In this document: one piece after another, positions 49,507 to 61,283 of the stretch
Numbering within the stretch: the stretch's first letter is position 1
How the letters are laid out: every line of letters starts with the position of its first letter
Assembly (NCBI RefSeq): GCF_033115175.1
Contig: NC_084836.1
Location: 65,205,297-65,269,296, forward strand
DNA from: Lepus europaeus
Lineage: Eukaryota; Chordata; Mammalia; Lagomorpha; Leporidae
Reading direction: 5' to 3'
Length of the DNA: 64,000 bases
Notes under the pieces: generated by a model
What the model was told of the DNA's origin: nothing
The model's input: the letters and a program-made list of their open reading frames with translations, nothing else
The model's database searches: none
Position numbers and translations under genes: made by a program

Positions 49507-50990
49507 ACACTGTTTTTAAAAATTTATTTAAGGTATACAAACTTCATGCATTTCATATATAAAAATTTAGGAACATAGTGGCCCAACCCAACCTACCCTC
49601 CCTCATGCTCACACTCCCACCCTTCTTCCTCTCCCCTCTCTTATTCCCATTGTTATTTTTTTTTTACAAAGACATATTTTCAGTTAACTTTATACTCATA
49701 AGTTTAACTCTACATTATGTCAAAATTTCAACAAATAGCATGAAGAAAAAAATCCTTATTCCTCAACAATTGAGACAAAGGGTGTTCAAAATCATAGCAT
49801 CTCAAAGTGTCAGTTTCACTCCTGTAGATTACCTTATAGGTACTCTATTAGTTATCATAGATCAGGGAAACATATGGTATTGGTGTTTTTGGAACTGGCT
49901 TATTTCACTAAGTATAATCATTTCCAGTTACATCCATTTTGTTGCAAATGACAGGATTTCATTGTTTTTATTGCTGTATAGTATTCCACAGTGTATGTAT
50001 GCCATAATTTATTTATCCAGTCTTCAGTGAATGGACATCTGGGTTGATTCCATATCTTAGCTATTGTGAAATGAGCTATAATAAATGTGGGGGTAGAGAT
50101 CACTTTTTCATATGCTGATTCCTTTTGGTTTGGAGTGGGATGGCTGGGTCCTATGGTAGGTCTATATTCAGATTTCTGAGACATCTCCAAACTGTCTTCC
50201 ACGGTGGCTGTACCAGTTTACATTCCCACCACCAGTGGATTAGGGTACATTTTCCCCCACATTCTTGCCAGAGCCAGCTGCCTGTGGGTGCTCCCCCTAG
50301 GTGTTTTGAGCCCCGGAACCTGTGATATGTTGAGACTGTGGGTGTCCAGCCCTCTGTCAATCCTCCCAGCCAGACTCGAAGTCAATGAGGAACATGGATT
50401 TTTCCCTTAGTAAAACTCCTGGATCACACAATATGGAAGAGCTAAGGGCGCAGCCCCTTCTCATTTCACAGTGGTGCTTTCTTCCCCTCAGTTGCCTGGC
50501 ATGTGGTCCTGAGCCACTGCTACAGCTGCTGACAGGGTGGTACCACCTTGTTTCTGCCTGTTACTGGGTATTTGCATAAGAACAGGCGTGCTGTTATATA
50601 TATTCAAAATGGCCCCCACCCTCTCTCAGCCTGTTACCTGGCCACTGTGGTAGCGTGACTGGGCCACAGAAATGTGCCCCCTTTACCCGCGACATTAGCA
50701 GGTATCCTGTCCCCTCTGAGGCTCCAGGCTAGACTCATTCCAGATTCTCCTCTCAGCTGTGCTGCAAGTGGCATGGGCTGCTGCAGTCTAATTTCTCAGT
50801 CTCATAAGCTAGTGCTTTCCCTGCCTCTCAGCTGTTGGAGTCGTGTGTTGTGTCCATGTTTGCGCTGGGAGTCCGCACCTTGACTGGCACTTAGGGAGGC
50901 GTTTTGAGGCTGGATCGGCCTCCTTGGAGGCTGCAACTCCATGTAGCTTTATTGTGGTTAAACCAAGGAGGAAGGCACATGCAGATTTCT
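49507..50990 (-). repeat. L1 3' end joined to L1 5' UTR
   Basis: 49507-50260 is 3' UTR and the end of ORF2. 50265-50990 is GC-rich 5' UTR closely matching 34160-34800 ('atcctcccagccagactcga'). The body between is missing, so either an internally deleted L1 or two fragments. Confidence 0.7.
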
Positions 50991-51019
50991 ACAGAAATTG
51001 TGATCCCATGAAGGATTTT

Positions 51020-51351
51020 TTTTTTTTTTTTTGGGACAGGCAGAGTAGATAGTGAGAGAGAGAAAGACAGAGAGAAAGGTCTTCCTTTGCCGTTGGTTCA
51101 CCCTCCAATGGCCGCTGCGGCCGGCGCATCTCGCTGATCCGAAGCCAGGAGCCAGGTTCTTTTCCTGGTCTCCCATGCGGGTGCAGGGCCCAAGGACTTG
51201 GGCCATCCTCCACTGCCTTCCCAGGCCATAGCAGAGAGCTGGCCTGGAAGAGGGGCCACCGGGATAGAATCCGGCACCCCAACCGGGACTAGAACCCGGT
51301 GTGCCGGTGCCGCAAGGTGGAGGATTAGCCTGTTAAGCTTCGGCGCCGGCC
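51020..51351 (-). repeat. CSINE2 with TSD
   Basis: TSD CCCATGAAGGATTTT at 51005-51019 and 51352-51366. Confidence 0.95.
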
Positions 51352-51366
51352 CCCATGAAGGATTTT

Positions 51367-51737
51367 AAGAAGGCTGGTATCTTTCAGAGTGCCCAGTGAT
51401 ATGGGTAAATGGAAACTTTTTTTCAGATTGAGTTCCATAGAGGTTTGTCACTGACCTGTGTTCCTGAATTATGAGACAAGAAATACATGGTCTAAGGAAT
51501 AGTTTCTCTGATAAATATGTAATTAAATACTTTGGAAAAAAAGGAAAATGTAGAACATTAAATATAATATATATAAATACATGTAATGGAGTTCTGTTTA
51601 AAAGCAAACATATATAATAAAATTTTGTGAATGCTTATAATTCATAAAACACAAAAAAAAGGTGACTAAGAAAATGAAGATCTGAAAGTGAAAAAAGAGT
51701 ACTTTCCATGTGAAAACTTGAAAATGTTATATTTAAG
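51367..51737. other. Unassigned AT-rich interval
   Basis: No gene or recognised repeat. Confidence 0.3.
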
Positions 51738-52060
51738 GGGCTGGTGCTATGGTGTAGTAGGTTAAGCTCCCACCTGTGGTGCCGGCGTTCCATATGGGCA
51801 CTGGTTCATGTCCTGGCTGCTCCACTTCTGCACCAGCTCCCTGATGATGGCCTGGGAAAGCAGCGGAAGATGGCCCAAATCCTTGGGCCCCTGTAACCAT
51901 GTGGGAGACCCAGAAGAAGATGCTGGCTCCTGGCATCAGTTTGGCTCAGTTCCATCCATTGCAGCCACTTGGGGAGTGAGCCAGCAGATGGAAGATTTCT
52001 CTCTGCCTTTCCTTCTATCTGTCTGTAACTCTGTTTCTGAAATAAATCATTCTTTTAAAA
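51738..52060 (+). repeat. C-type SINE
   Basis: Head ggggctggtgctatggtgta, full body, tail. An older copy. Confidence 0.9.
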
Positions 52061-52066
52061 AAGTCA

Positions 52067-52252
52067 TATTTGAATATGTGTTCATCATGTAAATACATAC
52101 AAATAGTGTATACATACAACTCATATTATGTATTCATCAATAATGAAGTCTTATTGGATATAAAGTATCTCTCATAGTCACATTTTATATTATTTCATTC
52201 ACACTCATATTTAACACACATTCATAGTTTATACAAAATAAAGATGTAAATG
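52067..52252 (+). repeat. 185-bp direct repeat, copy 1
   Basis: Matches 61102-61283 in the same orientation at close to 88% by eye, from TTGAATATGTGTTCATCA to TTTATACAAAATAAAGATG. It is not a SINE or L1 I recognise. Confidence 0.85.
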
Positions 52253-53163
52253 AGCTTATAAAACATTATTGTAAAGTGAATGCCAGTAGCACATGTTGAA
52301 ATGTATCATACACAGAAAATGATAATTTTGAGCAGATGTATATTCATAAGTAAATGTATTTGCAAAAGGTCTTTGAAGCTCAACTTTCCACTTTACATGA
52401 GTAAAACAAACTCTGAAGAAGACACAAAATTAATATATAATGATGTGGGCAGAAAACAATAAAATGGAAAACAAAGACTTAATATGAGGGGAATTTAGAA
52501 AGGCTTTTGCTCCAAAGAACTAATTAGATTAACATTTCTGATAATTTGTTCAAAAATAAAGAAACAAATAATATCAAAGATGGAATGCAATTTTGTAAAT
52601 ACAGAAGAGATCACAAAGACAAAACACTAAAATGCTCTTAAAAAGTAACTCTACATTTTTAGTAAAAGAATCAAATTCAGTAAAATAATCTGATGGTAAA
52701 AAATAAAATCCTAGATGGTGCTGTGAGATTTAAACAACTAATCAACAGATTAAAACCTTTCAACAAAGCCAACACCAGTTTCAAGGCCTACCAAATTCTC
52801 AAAGAGCAAATAATTCCAAGGAAATAATAAAATTTTCAGCCAGGAAAAAGTTGAGTACTCCTTAATTTGTTTTGTAAAATGAGCATAACCTCCAACCCCA
52901 AATCATGTCTCATCAGCACATAATGGAAAACTTGAAGATAGTTGAACTTTGAAAATCATATACCAAAATTAAACAAAACATTTGCAAACTGAATTTTTTT
53001 CTGTTTAAAATATCAGCAAATAATTCATATCTTTTTATTGCTCTAAGAGACAAAAGGAGATAAATTGTGTGCTTACTACATATGCTGCATTTTATTTACT
53101 AGACATGATGATTTACTGCGTGTTAAATTCAACACTCATTCATGGTGACTCTTAGAAATCTAT
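52253..53163. other. Unassigned AT-rich interval
   Basis: No gene or recognised repeat. Confidence 0.3.
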
Positions 53164-53310
53164 GTACAGTGAGAAATCAGGAGGAAGCACCTGGCTCCTG
53201 GCTTTGGATTGGCGCAGTGCCGGTCATAGTGGCCATTTGAGGAGTGAACCAACAGAAGGAAGACCTTTCTCAATGTCTATAGCTCTACTTGTTAAATAAC
53301 TTAAAAAAAA
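53164..53310 (+). repeat. C SINE, 5' truncated
   Basis: Sense body from 'caggaggaagcacctggctc' to the A tail. AGAAATCTAT repeats on both sides mark an original truncated insertion. Confidence 0.75.
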
Positions 53311-53486
53311 AAAGAAATCTATACATAGAAGTTAATCTTGAAGTTTCTAAGTGGACTCTAATTAATTTACTCCTACTGGTTACATATGTTGAGACATAAA
53401 ATGATCTGGAAATAAAGTTTATGGGAATAAGTAGCAGAGTGAGCACCCAATCTCCAAAGTATTTAGAATAATGGGTCATGAGAACA

Positions 53487-53651
53487 ATCCAACATGGGAA
53501 GCGGGATACACAGCAGACTCATAGAATGGCAGATTTCCTAAACAGCACTCTGGCCTCAGAATCAGCACTTAAGGCATTCGAATCTGGCTGGAGAGCCCAT
53601 GAGAATATCTTAGGCATGGAAAGCCAAGACACTCTGGGAAAAAAAAAAACA

Positions 53652-53683
<32 letters not shown>

Positions 53684-53720
53684 CCTAAATGAATATGAGA
53701 TTCCAAGGGGGAAAAAAATA
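53487..53720 (+). repeat. L1 3' UTR internal fragment
   Basis: Sense L1 3' UTR ('aacatgggaagcgggataca' onward) that stops before the normal 3' end and finishes in GGGGGAAAAAAA. Similar ATGGGTCATGA/GTGGGTCACATGA flanks suggest a TSD. The A/C-rich run at 53640-53690 is the expanded simple repeat of the UTR. The 180-codon frame starting at 53478 is not a gene. Confidence 0.65.
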
Positions 53721-54699
53721 GTGGGTCACATGAATGGACAAAACACCTATGAGGTGCATCAAGCGCCAGTAGCTAGTTGTAGACGTTCCAATTACGCTAC
53801 TTCTTTGATCTCTGCTAAAGCATCCTCAAGCAAGGAGAACAGTGCAAAAGAGCTACACCTGAGTTTTCAACGGACACATGGCTCTGCACCTGACCAGTCG
53901 CTGATTGTATTGTTGCCTTTTCCTTTCCCCAAGGACACAATCCCAATGGGTAGCAGTTTAGCTTTTCCTCACAAAATGTCTTCAAGTTCACCCCATGATA
54001 GGTTAATTAGGGACAGTTGAACCTGGGGTCCCTAGGGTACTTTTTGTTTCTTTGATCAAATGATTCCTAACCATCTGCTGGGACCAAGCAGATATAACTT
54101 ACACCACTCTTCAAGATAGAATTGTCAGGGACATCTGTCTTCCTACACAGGTCAGGACACTGCCTTTGCCCAAAACAAAGAGTTTCTCTCCATGACAACG
54201 ACAGGTATTTCTCTCAGCTAAGCAGAGTGAGCATTATTCCCAGCGCTAAGTCAGACATTACTCTTTATTTGGTATCCTGAAGAGACTTGTTGAAGGTGAA
54301 GGTCATTCGGGAAAGTCCTCAGGCTTTGTAGGCAATGGAAACCCGAGAGTTCTCTGCCCATTCACAGACAGTGCATGCACTGGGCGCTACATGAGAAGCA
54401 CTGTACCATCATAACTAGAAAAGCTGCTACTCGACTCTGAAATACCTTCAGTATCTTGTGATCAGATGGCTCACAGAAGCCATGGACAGCAACCTGATCT
54501 GAGTGGTACGTATGATTTACTTAGTCACACATCCAGAGCCCAAGTAGTTGGACGTTTCAGGCAGAAGGGTTTGACTTATGTGTTTCAAAACCCAGGTCCT
54601 AAATAATGAAGAACAACATTTCTTCATAGGACTAACTCTGTAGGAACCCGTAGGATGTCAATCTATTTTCTAACCAGTGGTACTCAAATTTGAGCAAGA

Positions 54700-55025
54700 C
54701 TTTTTTTTTTTTTTTTTTGGACATGCAGAGTGGACAGTGAGAGAGAGACAGAGAGAAAGGTCTTCCTTTTTCTGTTGGTTCACCTCACAATGGCCGCTGC
54801 GGCTTGTGCTATCTGAAACCAGGAGCCATGTGCTTATCCTGGTCTCCCATGTGAACGCAGGGCACAAGGACTTGGGCCATCCTGCACTGCACTCCCGGGC
54901 CACAACAGAAAGCTGGACTGGAAGAGGAGCAACTGGGACAGAATCCGGTGCCCTGACTGGGACTAGAACCCGGTGAGCTGGCACCGCAAGGCAAAGGATT
55001 AGCCTATTGAGCCGTGGCACTACCC
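54700..55025 (-). repeat. CSINE2
   Basis: Antisense element with a T-run of about 18. Absent from arm A at about 39115, so younger than the duplication. Confidence 0.95.
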
Positions 55026-55904
55026 AAAAGGAAGGCTTTTAAAAGATACTCTTGGAAGAAATTACAAGGATAGGAAAATACACTTTTAGGAAGGGACTAT
55101 AGTCTCCAATCAATGAGATCCTGAGGAAATGTTCTTGTTATCTCAGTCTAACAAAAATATCTGCCGAATGTTTATGTTTGGTTATGCAACCTGAAGATCA
55201 GGAGAGATAGCTGTGTCTTTTTAATACACAGTACTACAAAACATCTTTGACACGGAAGTATTCTTTTATTAGTAAACAACATAATAAAGCAATGAATTTT
55301 AGTATTTTTTCCTGAATGGGTTCATTCTGTATGTTCAAAAAGACTGTACCAATATTGATTTTTTTGTAAAAGAAGAATTTATAGTAGTGTTATGTGTGCA
55401 CAGGCCTTATGCCAGCTTGAGGACACAGTGGAGGCACTTAGTGAGGCATTTGGAGGCCGGATCAGAGGACAAGTAAGGGCAATAGGAATGTGTCTCAACT
55501 TCAACATTTGATCTAGTGTGATCATTTGCTGAGTGATTCTACAGTACCTGGGGGGGGGGGGGAGAAGTAGCCAACATTCCAACCGCTTGTTAAGCACTGC
55601 AAATCAGATGCCTTTCAGTAGATTCAGGGTTGGCTAGCTCTGAAGTGTGTGTAGGGACATGTTGGAAATGGACACAGCACTCTCAACAGGAGTCTCCAGT
55701 GTCAGGAGAAATGCCCTTCAAGCTTGTGGAGAATGTGCTGTAAAAGACTGTAGAACACTGTTCATGTGGGGTCTCCTGGGAAGGCCCCATTACATCTCAA
55801 TAATAAGGCTGATCGGAAGCCCTAGAAATAAGGACTGAAAATGGAAAATGGAAAAACGTTTCAGTTACAAAGAAATGTAATTCTTTGTTATTTTCTTTTT
55901 AAAA

Positions 55905-55972
55905 GGTTTATTTATATAGAGAGATTTATTTATTTATTTTGGGATTTATTTAGTTGGAGAGAGACAGAAAGA

Positions 55973-56036
<64 letters not shown>

Positions 56037-56300
56037 TTCCAACCGCTGGTTCATTCCCCCTAGTGGCTGTAATGGCCAGAGCTATGCTGATGCAAAGCCA
56101 GGAGCCAGGAGATTCTGTCGGGTCTCCCACATGGATGCAGGGGTCAAGCACTTGGGCCATCTTCTACTGCTTTGCCAGGCCCATTAGCGGGGAGCTGGAT
56201 CAGAGGTGGAGTAGCCAGGACTCAAACTGGCAACCATTTAGGAAACCAGAGTCACAGGCAGCAGCTTTATTGGCTGTACCACATCGCCATCCCCACTTGT
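55905..56300 (-). repeat. C-type SINE with expanded (GA)n
   Basis: Antisense element with a GA tract of about 65 bp at 55968-56031 and a duplicated tail region (gatttatttatttatttt). Confidence 0.9.
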
Positions 56301-56450
56301 TATGTTCAAAGAGTAACGACCTCTGCAATAGTTCTCACTCTGGATAAGGAAATCTGGAAGCATATTCTGCTCTTTAATCTGTGTATATGAAATTAGTTCC
56401 CTTTATGTGAATTTTCAGAAGTTGAAAAAGAAAAAAGGAGGAAAATACCT

Positions 56451-56805
56451 ATGAGGGTACTTCAAAAACTGTATGGAAAATGGGCATTTGGCCTAGCGGT
56501 TCAGACACTGTCGGTTTGCTCATGCCCTGATTCCAAATTCCTTTGAAGAGAGGAGGCAGCAGGTGGTGTGGCTCAAATGACGGTGCCTCTGACACTCATG
56601 TCAAAGGCTGAGACAGAGTTCTGACTCCCGACTTTGGACCAGCCTGATCCTCGCCATTGCAGGCATTGGGAGTGAACCAGCAGATGGGGACCTTGTCTCT
56701 CTCTGCCTCCCGGATTATCGAAAAAAATTAGTTAATTTTAGTGCAAAAAATAAAGACTTTCGAAATCTATACAGTGTTTTCATAATACTCATTTTCCATG
56801 TCTGT
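56451..56805. repeat. Palindromic DNA-element ends around a diverged SINE
   Basis: 56451-56479 (gagggtacttcaaaaactgt) and 56735-56805 are the two ends of the same short element family as 17876-18040. A diverged sense C-type SINE (56480-56735, 'cattgcaggcattgggagtg') is inserted between. Confidence 0.5.
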
Positions 56806-56984
56806 TTTGGAAACCATTAAATAATAATCATAATAAGAAAGCCCTGGATCGTGACTCATAGGGTCCCCTGGTGGTTAGTTGATGGCATCACAAAGAGGAT
56901 GTTGGTCATTTTCTCAAAAAATAAGGCAGAATCAGTCAAATTACAGTTAGGGAGGCAGCATTTTTCAGTGCCTGAGAGTCCCAT

Positions 56985-57132
56985 TTCTCACTATCCTGGT
57001 TGCCCAAATCCTCAATTGATGACCCTGGGCAAGATCTTTCACATTTCTGCACTTCAGTTCATCATCTGTACAAGGAGGATTATATCATAATCAGCTTCAG
57101 AGGGTGGCTTTGGGAAGTAAATGTGGCATGAT
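56985..57132 (-). repeat. MIR element (arm B copy)
   Basis: Reversed MIR ('gatgaccctgggcaagatct', 'ttcatcatctgtacaaggag'). Its counterpart in arm A is at 37385-37520. Confidence 0.8.
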
Positions 57133-57358
57133 AAGGACCTGTGGTTGATCTCTAGGGTAACTGAGCAGTGGCAGTCTTGTGTGGTCATTGATTACCCTAC
57201 CCCTCCACTTGCATTCTGGATTAACAGGTAACAAACTAGAATTGTGGCTCAGCTCACATGTTCACCACCCCTACTGCTAGCTCATACAGACAGTCCTTTT
57301 TTTTTCCAATCTACCTTCTTTCATTTTTTCACAAATACCAGGACTTAGTCAGGAATCA

Positions 57359-58300
57359 ATGATGAGGAATTATACAGCACTAACAACGTTCATCTTGCTG
57401 GGACTAACGGATGATCCAAATCTACAGATATTCCTATTTATTTTTTTGTTTCTAACCTACTTGTTGTGTATTTTTGGGAACCTGGCCATCATCATTCTCA
57501 CCTTGGTGGATTCTCACCTCCAAACACCCATGTACTTTTTCCTCCGGAATTTCTCTGTGCTGGAGTTCTCTTTTACAGCTTTCTGCATTCCCAGATTCCT
57601 GTACGCAATGGCAACTGGGGACAATACTATAAGCTATAATGCATGCTTCACTCAACTATTTTTTGTTTTCTTCTTCAGTGTAACTGAGTTCCTTCTCCTG
57701 ACAGCCATGTCCTATGACCGCTACGTGGCCATCTGCAAACCCCTGCACTACATGACCATCATGAGCAACAGAGTCTGCATCAGGATCCTCATGGGGTGTG
57801 TCATGCTTACTCTAATCATCATCACCCCACCATTTACTCTGGTCTTTGATCTCGAGTTTTGTGACTCTAACATCATAGATCACTTTGCCTGTGACGTAGG
57901 GCCCATGCTGAAGATCACCTGCAATGACACAGAGTTTTTGGAGCACTTTGTCTTCATCTTGGCTGTGCTGACGCTTCTGTTCACATTAGGGTGTGTGATT
58001 ACGTCCTACACACACATCATCAGGACCATTCTCAGATTCCCTTCTGCTCAGCAGAGGACAAAGGCTTTTTCCACTTGTTCATCTCACATAATTGTGGTTT
58101 CTATCACTTATGGAAGCTGCGTCTTCATGTACATTAAGCCATCTGCAAAAGAAGACGTGGCTATGAATAAGGTGGTGGCATTGCTCATAACCTCAGTTAC
58201 TCCAGTGATGAATCCCTTCATTTACACCCTGAGGAACAAGCAGGTGATACAAGCTTTCAAAGACATGACCAAAAGGATTGCAGCCATCTCAAAGAATTGA
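57359..58300 (+). CDS. Olfactory receptor, OR6C-like, intact (arm B copy)
   Basis: A 313-residue seven-transmembrane odorant receptor with N-glycosylation site NYT at 4-6, TM1 [18 protein letters not shown] (24-41), LQTPMYFFL at 54-62, [10 protein letters not shown] at 117-126, cysteines C96, C168, C178 and C188, KAFSTCSSH at 235-243, [12 protein letters not shown] at 282-293. It keeps the consensus residues where the arm A copy has changed (P20, A263, L291), so it looks the more conservative of the pair. Coding sequence after codon about 38 is nearly identical to arm A, yet the first 38 codons, the 5' flank and the 3' flank are clearly diverged. No disruptions. Sequence before the ATG (57301-57358) has a pyrimidine-rich stretch, but no single splice site is obvious. 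Confidence 0.95.
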   Translation: MMRNYTALTTFILLGLTDDPNLQIFLFIFLFLTYLLCIFGNLAIIILTLVDSHLQTPMYFFLRNFSVLEFSFTAFCIPRFLYAMATGDNTISYNACFTQLFFVFFFSVTEFLLLTAMSYDRYVAICKPLHYMTIMSNRVCIRILMGCVMLTLIIITPPFTLVFDLEFCDSNIIDHFACDVGPMLKITCNDTEFLEHFVFILAVLTLLFTLGCVITSYTHIIRTILRFPSAQQRTKAFSTCSSHIIVVSITYGSCVFMYIKPSAKEDVAMNKVVALLITSVTPVMNPFIYTLRNKQVIQAFKDMTKRIAAISKN

Positions 58301-59374
58301 AGGCCTAGCAGGTTAAAGTAACAAATCATAAAACAATTCTTTATTTGTGTTTCATCTTCACCTTATTTTACTTTATTCATGCTTTTTATGTGACACATCC
58401 CATTTCAGCTAAATGCAGGGTACATGTTTGATTCACATGTTAGCAATCTTCCTTAGGTCATTCTTTTCCCAGAAATGCATAGGAGTTAATCTTTCATAAG
58501 CACTTATAGACACCTGTGAATACTCACTGGACCATGGAATGTCAACAGCATCACTTTACTGACTTGTTGACTAGTCTTGCCGTGACGAACATGACCTGAC
58601 ATGAGGCTCAAAGTCCACAGGAACAGCAGCCATTGTGGTCTATGTCTGCAGGAAAGGCCAGGTGGTTGCCCTGTTTGAGAAAACTCCTCATTTTGTGCTT
58701 CCCGCTTTCCAGGGAGCTATACATGTCGACTAAAATCTTCCTCAGGTTCCTTGTGCTTAAAAGTTATACAATTTCTTGTGATAAAAGTCCAAATTCCATC
58801 TCGATAGGATTTCATGTTCCTGTCATCGTTGTGGGTGCACCTGTGTATATCTTTGTGCATTTGTTGCTCTTTGCAGAAAGCTTAATAGGCCTCAAGGAGG
58901 TAATGGGATGGACAAATTATAAAGGACAGCTTCTATCAAATTGTGTTCTCATCCAGATTATTCACTACGGTTTTTAAATAGTTTCTAAATGTGCTGAAGC
59001 TTCTGCGTTTACCATAATCTCATTTGTTGAGTTTTGTTCTTGTTGCTTGGGCACTGGGGGTCTTGTCCAGGAAGTCATCCCTCACACCATGTCTTGGAGT
59101 ATTTCTGCTACAGTTTCTTCCTGTGACCTCATAGTCTCAGGTGTTTGATCCATCTTGGTTTGATTTTGTGTATAGTGAGAAATAGATTCGATTTTGTGTA
59201 TGGTGAGAGATACGGATCTACTTTCATTCTTTGACTATATACATCCAGTTTCCATATGAATGTTCAGATTGTTTTTCTAATTCTGTGAATATGTCATTCA
59301 TATTTTATACATTGTAGAGTGCTTTAGTTAGTATAGACATTCTAATGATATGATTCTTCTTTTTTATTATTTAT

Positions 59375-59695
59375 TTTTAGAGATTTAATTTATTTCGGAA
59401 ACAGTTGCACACTTAGAGGAGGAGAGACAGAAATTCGGTCTTCCATTCTTTGGTTCATTCCCCACATGGCTGAAATGGCCGGAGTTGAGCTGATCCGAAG
59501 CCAGGAGCTAGGAGCTTCTTCTGGGTCTCCCACACAAGCGTAGGGGCCTAAACTGTTGCGCTGTCTTTCACTGCTCTCTCAGGTAATAAGCAGGGAGCTG
59601 GATCTGAAGAGGAGCAGCCGGGACATGAACTGGCACCCATATGGCATGCTGGTGCTGCAGGTGGATGCTTAGCCTACTATGCCACAGTGCTGGCC
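59375..59695 (-). repeat. C-type SINE
   Basis: Antisense element within L1. GATAT(T)GATTCTTCT repeats at about 59347 and 59698 serve as TSD. Confidence 0.9.
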
Positions 59696-59763
59696 CTGAT
59701 ATTGATTCTTCTAATCCATGATCAAAGAATGTGTTTCCATTTTTTGTGCCTTTGATCATTTCT

Positions 59764-59810
59764 TTTTTTTAAAAAAATTATTGATTTACTTGAAACTCAG
59801 AGTTACAGAA
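59764..59810 (-). repeat. C SINE tail stub
   Basis: Only 'ttgaaactcagagttacaga' with the T/A tail remains. Confidence 0.5.
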
Positions 59811-60409
59811 AAGTTCTATCCTATTAAATATTTTGGAATAGTTTTGAAAAATATTGGAGTTCATTTCCTCTTTAAATATTTTGTAGAATTCAGTAGTAAA
59901 ACCACCAGATCTTGCACTTTTCCCTGATGGAAGACTTTGATTACTTTGTGGTTTGGTAGTGGGCGTTGCAATGTCTCTTTTTTCATTTCTAATTTTATTA
60001 TTATTTACTTGAATTTTTCTTCTTAGTCTTTGTTTTTCTTTGTAGAGTTTATCTATTTTGTGTATCTTTTCAACAAATCAGCTTTTTTTTCAACTTTTAA
60101 AGTGATTTTTATGTTTGAATTCCATTTATTTCTGCTCTGATCCTTTTTATTTCTCACCCTTTGCTGATTTTGGGTTAGATTTGTTCTTGTTTTTCTAAGT
60201 CTTTGAGATGCACTATTAGATCTTTGATTTGAGAATTTTTCTTTTTGTAGGTAAACGCTTGCCTGATTTCATACATTCCCTCTTAATACTGTTTTTGTTG
60301 TATCTTATTGGTTTTCACATGTTTTGTTTTCATTTTCATTTATTTGAAAGATTTTTAAACCTATCAATTTCTTTAATGACCCATTGATCATTCAAGAGCA
60401 TATTGTTGG

Positions 60410-60692
60410 GGCCGGCGCTGTGGCAAAGCAGGTAAAGCTTCTGCCTGCAGTGCCAGCATCCACTATGGGCTCGGGTTTGAGTCCTGACTGCTACACTTCC
60501 AATCCAGCTCTCTGCTATGACCTGGGAAAGCAGTAGAAGATGGCCCAATTTCTTGTGCTCCCGCACCCATGTGGAAGACCCAGTAGAATCTGCTGGGTCC
60601 TGGCTTTGGAGCAGCGCAGCTCCAGCCATTGTGGCCAATTGGGGAGTTAACCAGCAGATGGAAGACCTTTCTCTCTCTCTCTCTCTCACTCT
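60410..60692 (+). repeat. C-type SINE, 3' end missing
   Basis: Head ggggccggcgctgtggcaaa and body, ending in the CT tract where the following T-run begins. Confidence 0.9.
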
Positions 60693-61100
60693 TTTTTTTT
60701 TTTTTTTGAAACAGAAAGTATCTTCATTATCAAACAGATTAACAAATTCACAGACATTCACTTTCTGAGGCCTATCCAAACACTTACATCAAAGGTTGTA
60801 TTCATTTGATAAGTATCGATACGTGTTCAGTGCTGAGACTACTTGTACCACTTACTGTATATACAAAGCAGCATGAGACTACTGTGATTCCCATTTGAGA
60901 AATACAGATTGAAGCTTTGTGCTACAACCTGCCAATTTAACCTTACAGCTAACACAGTGACAATTATTCATTTCCTATTTTTCTTCTGAAACTCAGTAAA
61001 CAAGCTATCATTTAAGCACATGGAATAAGGCTGTGTCTTGTTCATTATGGTAGTAAATTTTAAAATCTAAATACTAAATATCATGGAAATTTTTGTATTT
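60693..61100 (-). pseudogene. Candidate 3' UTR retrocopy of unknown mRNA
   Basis: A 17-base T-run followed by about 390 bp of non-repetitive sequence has the form of a minus-strand retrocopy with its poly(A) at the left. It has no long frame of its own, so it would be 3' UTR only. No TSD found and parent not recognised. Confidence 0.35.
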
Positions 61101-61101
61101 A

Positions 61102-61283
61102 ATTGAATATGTGTTCATCACGTAAATACATACAAATAATGTATACATAAAACTCATATTATGTATTCATCCATAATTAAGTCTTAGTGGGTATAAAGTG
61201 TCTCTCACTCATATTCATATTTTATATTACTTCATTCAGACTCATGTGTAACACACATTCATAGTTTATACAAAATAAAGATG
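61102..61283 (+). repeat. 185-bp direct repeat, copy 2
   Basis: Same orientation as 52067-52252. Here an L1 begins directly after the shared 'acaaaataaagatg' end. Confidence 0.85.

Larger units (their letters stand above)
53845..58882. repeat. Inverted duplication arm B
   Basis: Inverse counterpart of arm A. It carries its own later insertions (SINEs at 54700-55025, 55905-56300 and 56480-56735) and lacks about 10.4 kb present in arm A between 26935 and 37380. Confidence 0.9.
58940..60400 (-). repeat. Old L1 ORF2 remnant
   Basis: Antisense late-to-mid ORF2 ('gtcttgtccaggaagtcatc', 'gtgtttgatccatcttggtt') with a SINE and a SINE stub inside. Confidence 0.7.

Noticed and set aside
53478-54020. 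180-codon frame, the longest non-OR frame in its region
   Set aside because: It starts in an L1 3' UTR, crosses a simple repeat and ends in arm B non-coding DNA; the arm A counterpart is not open.
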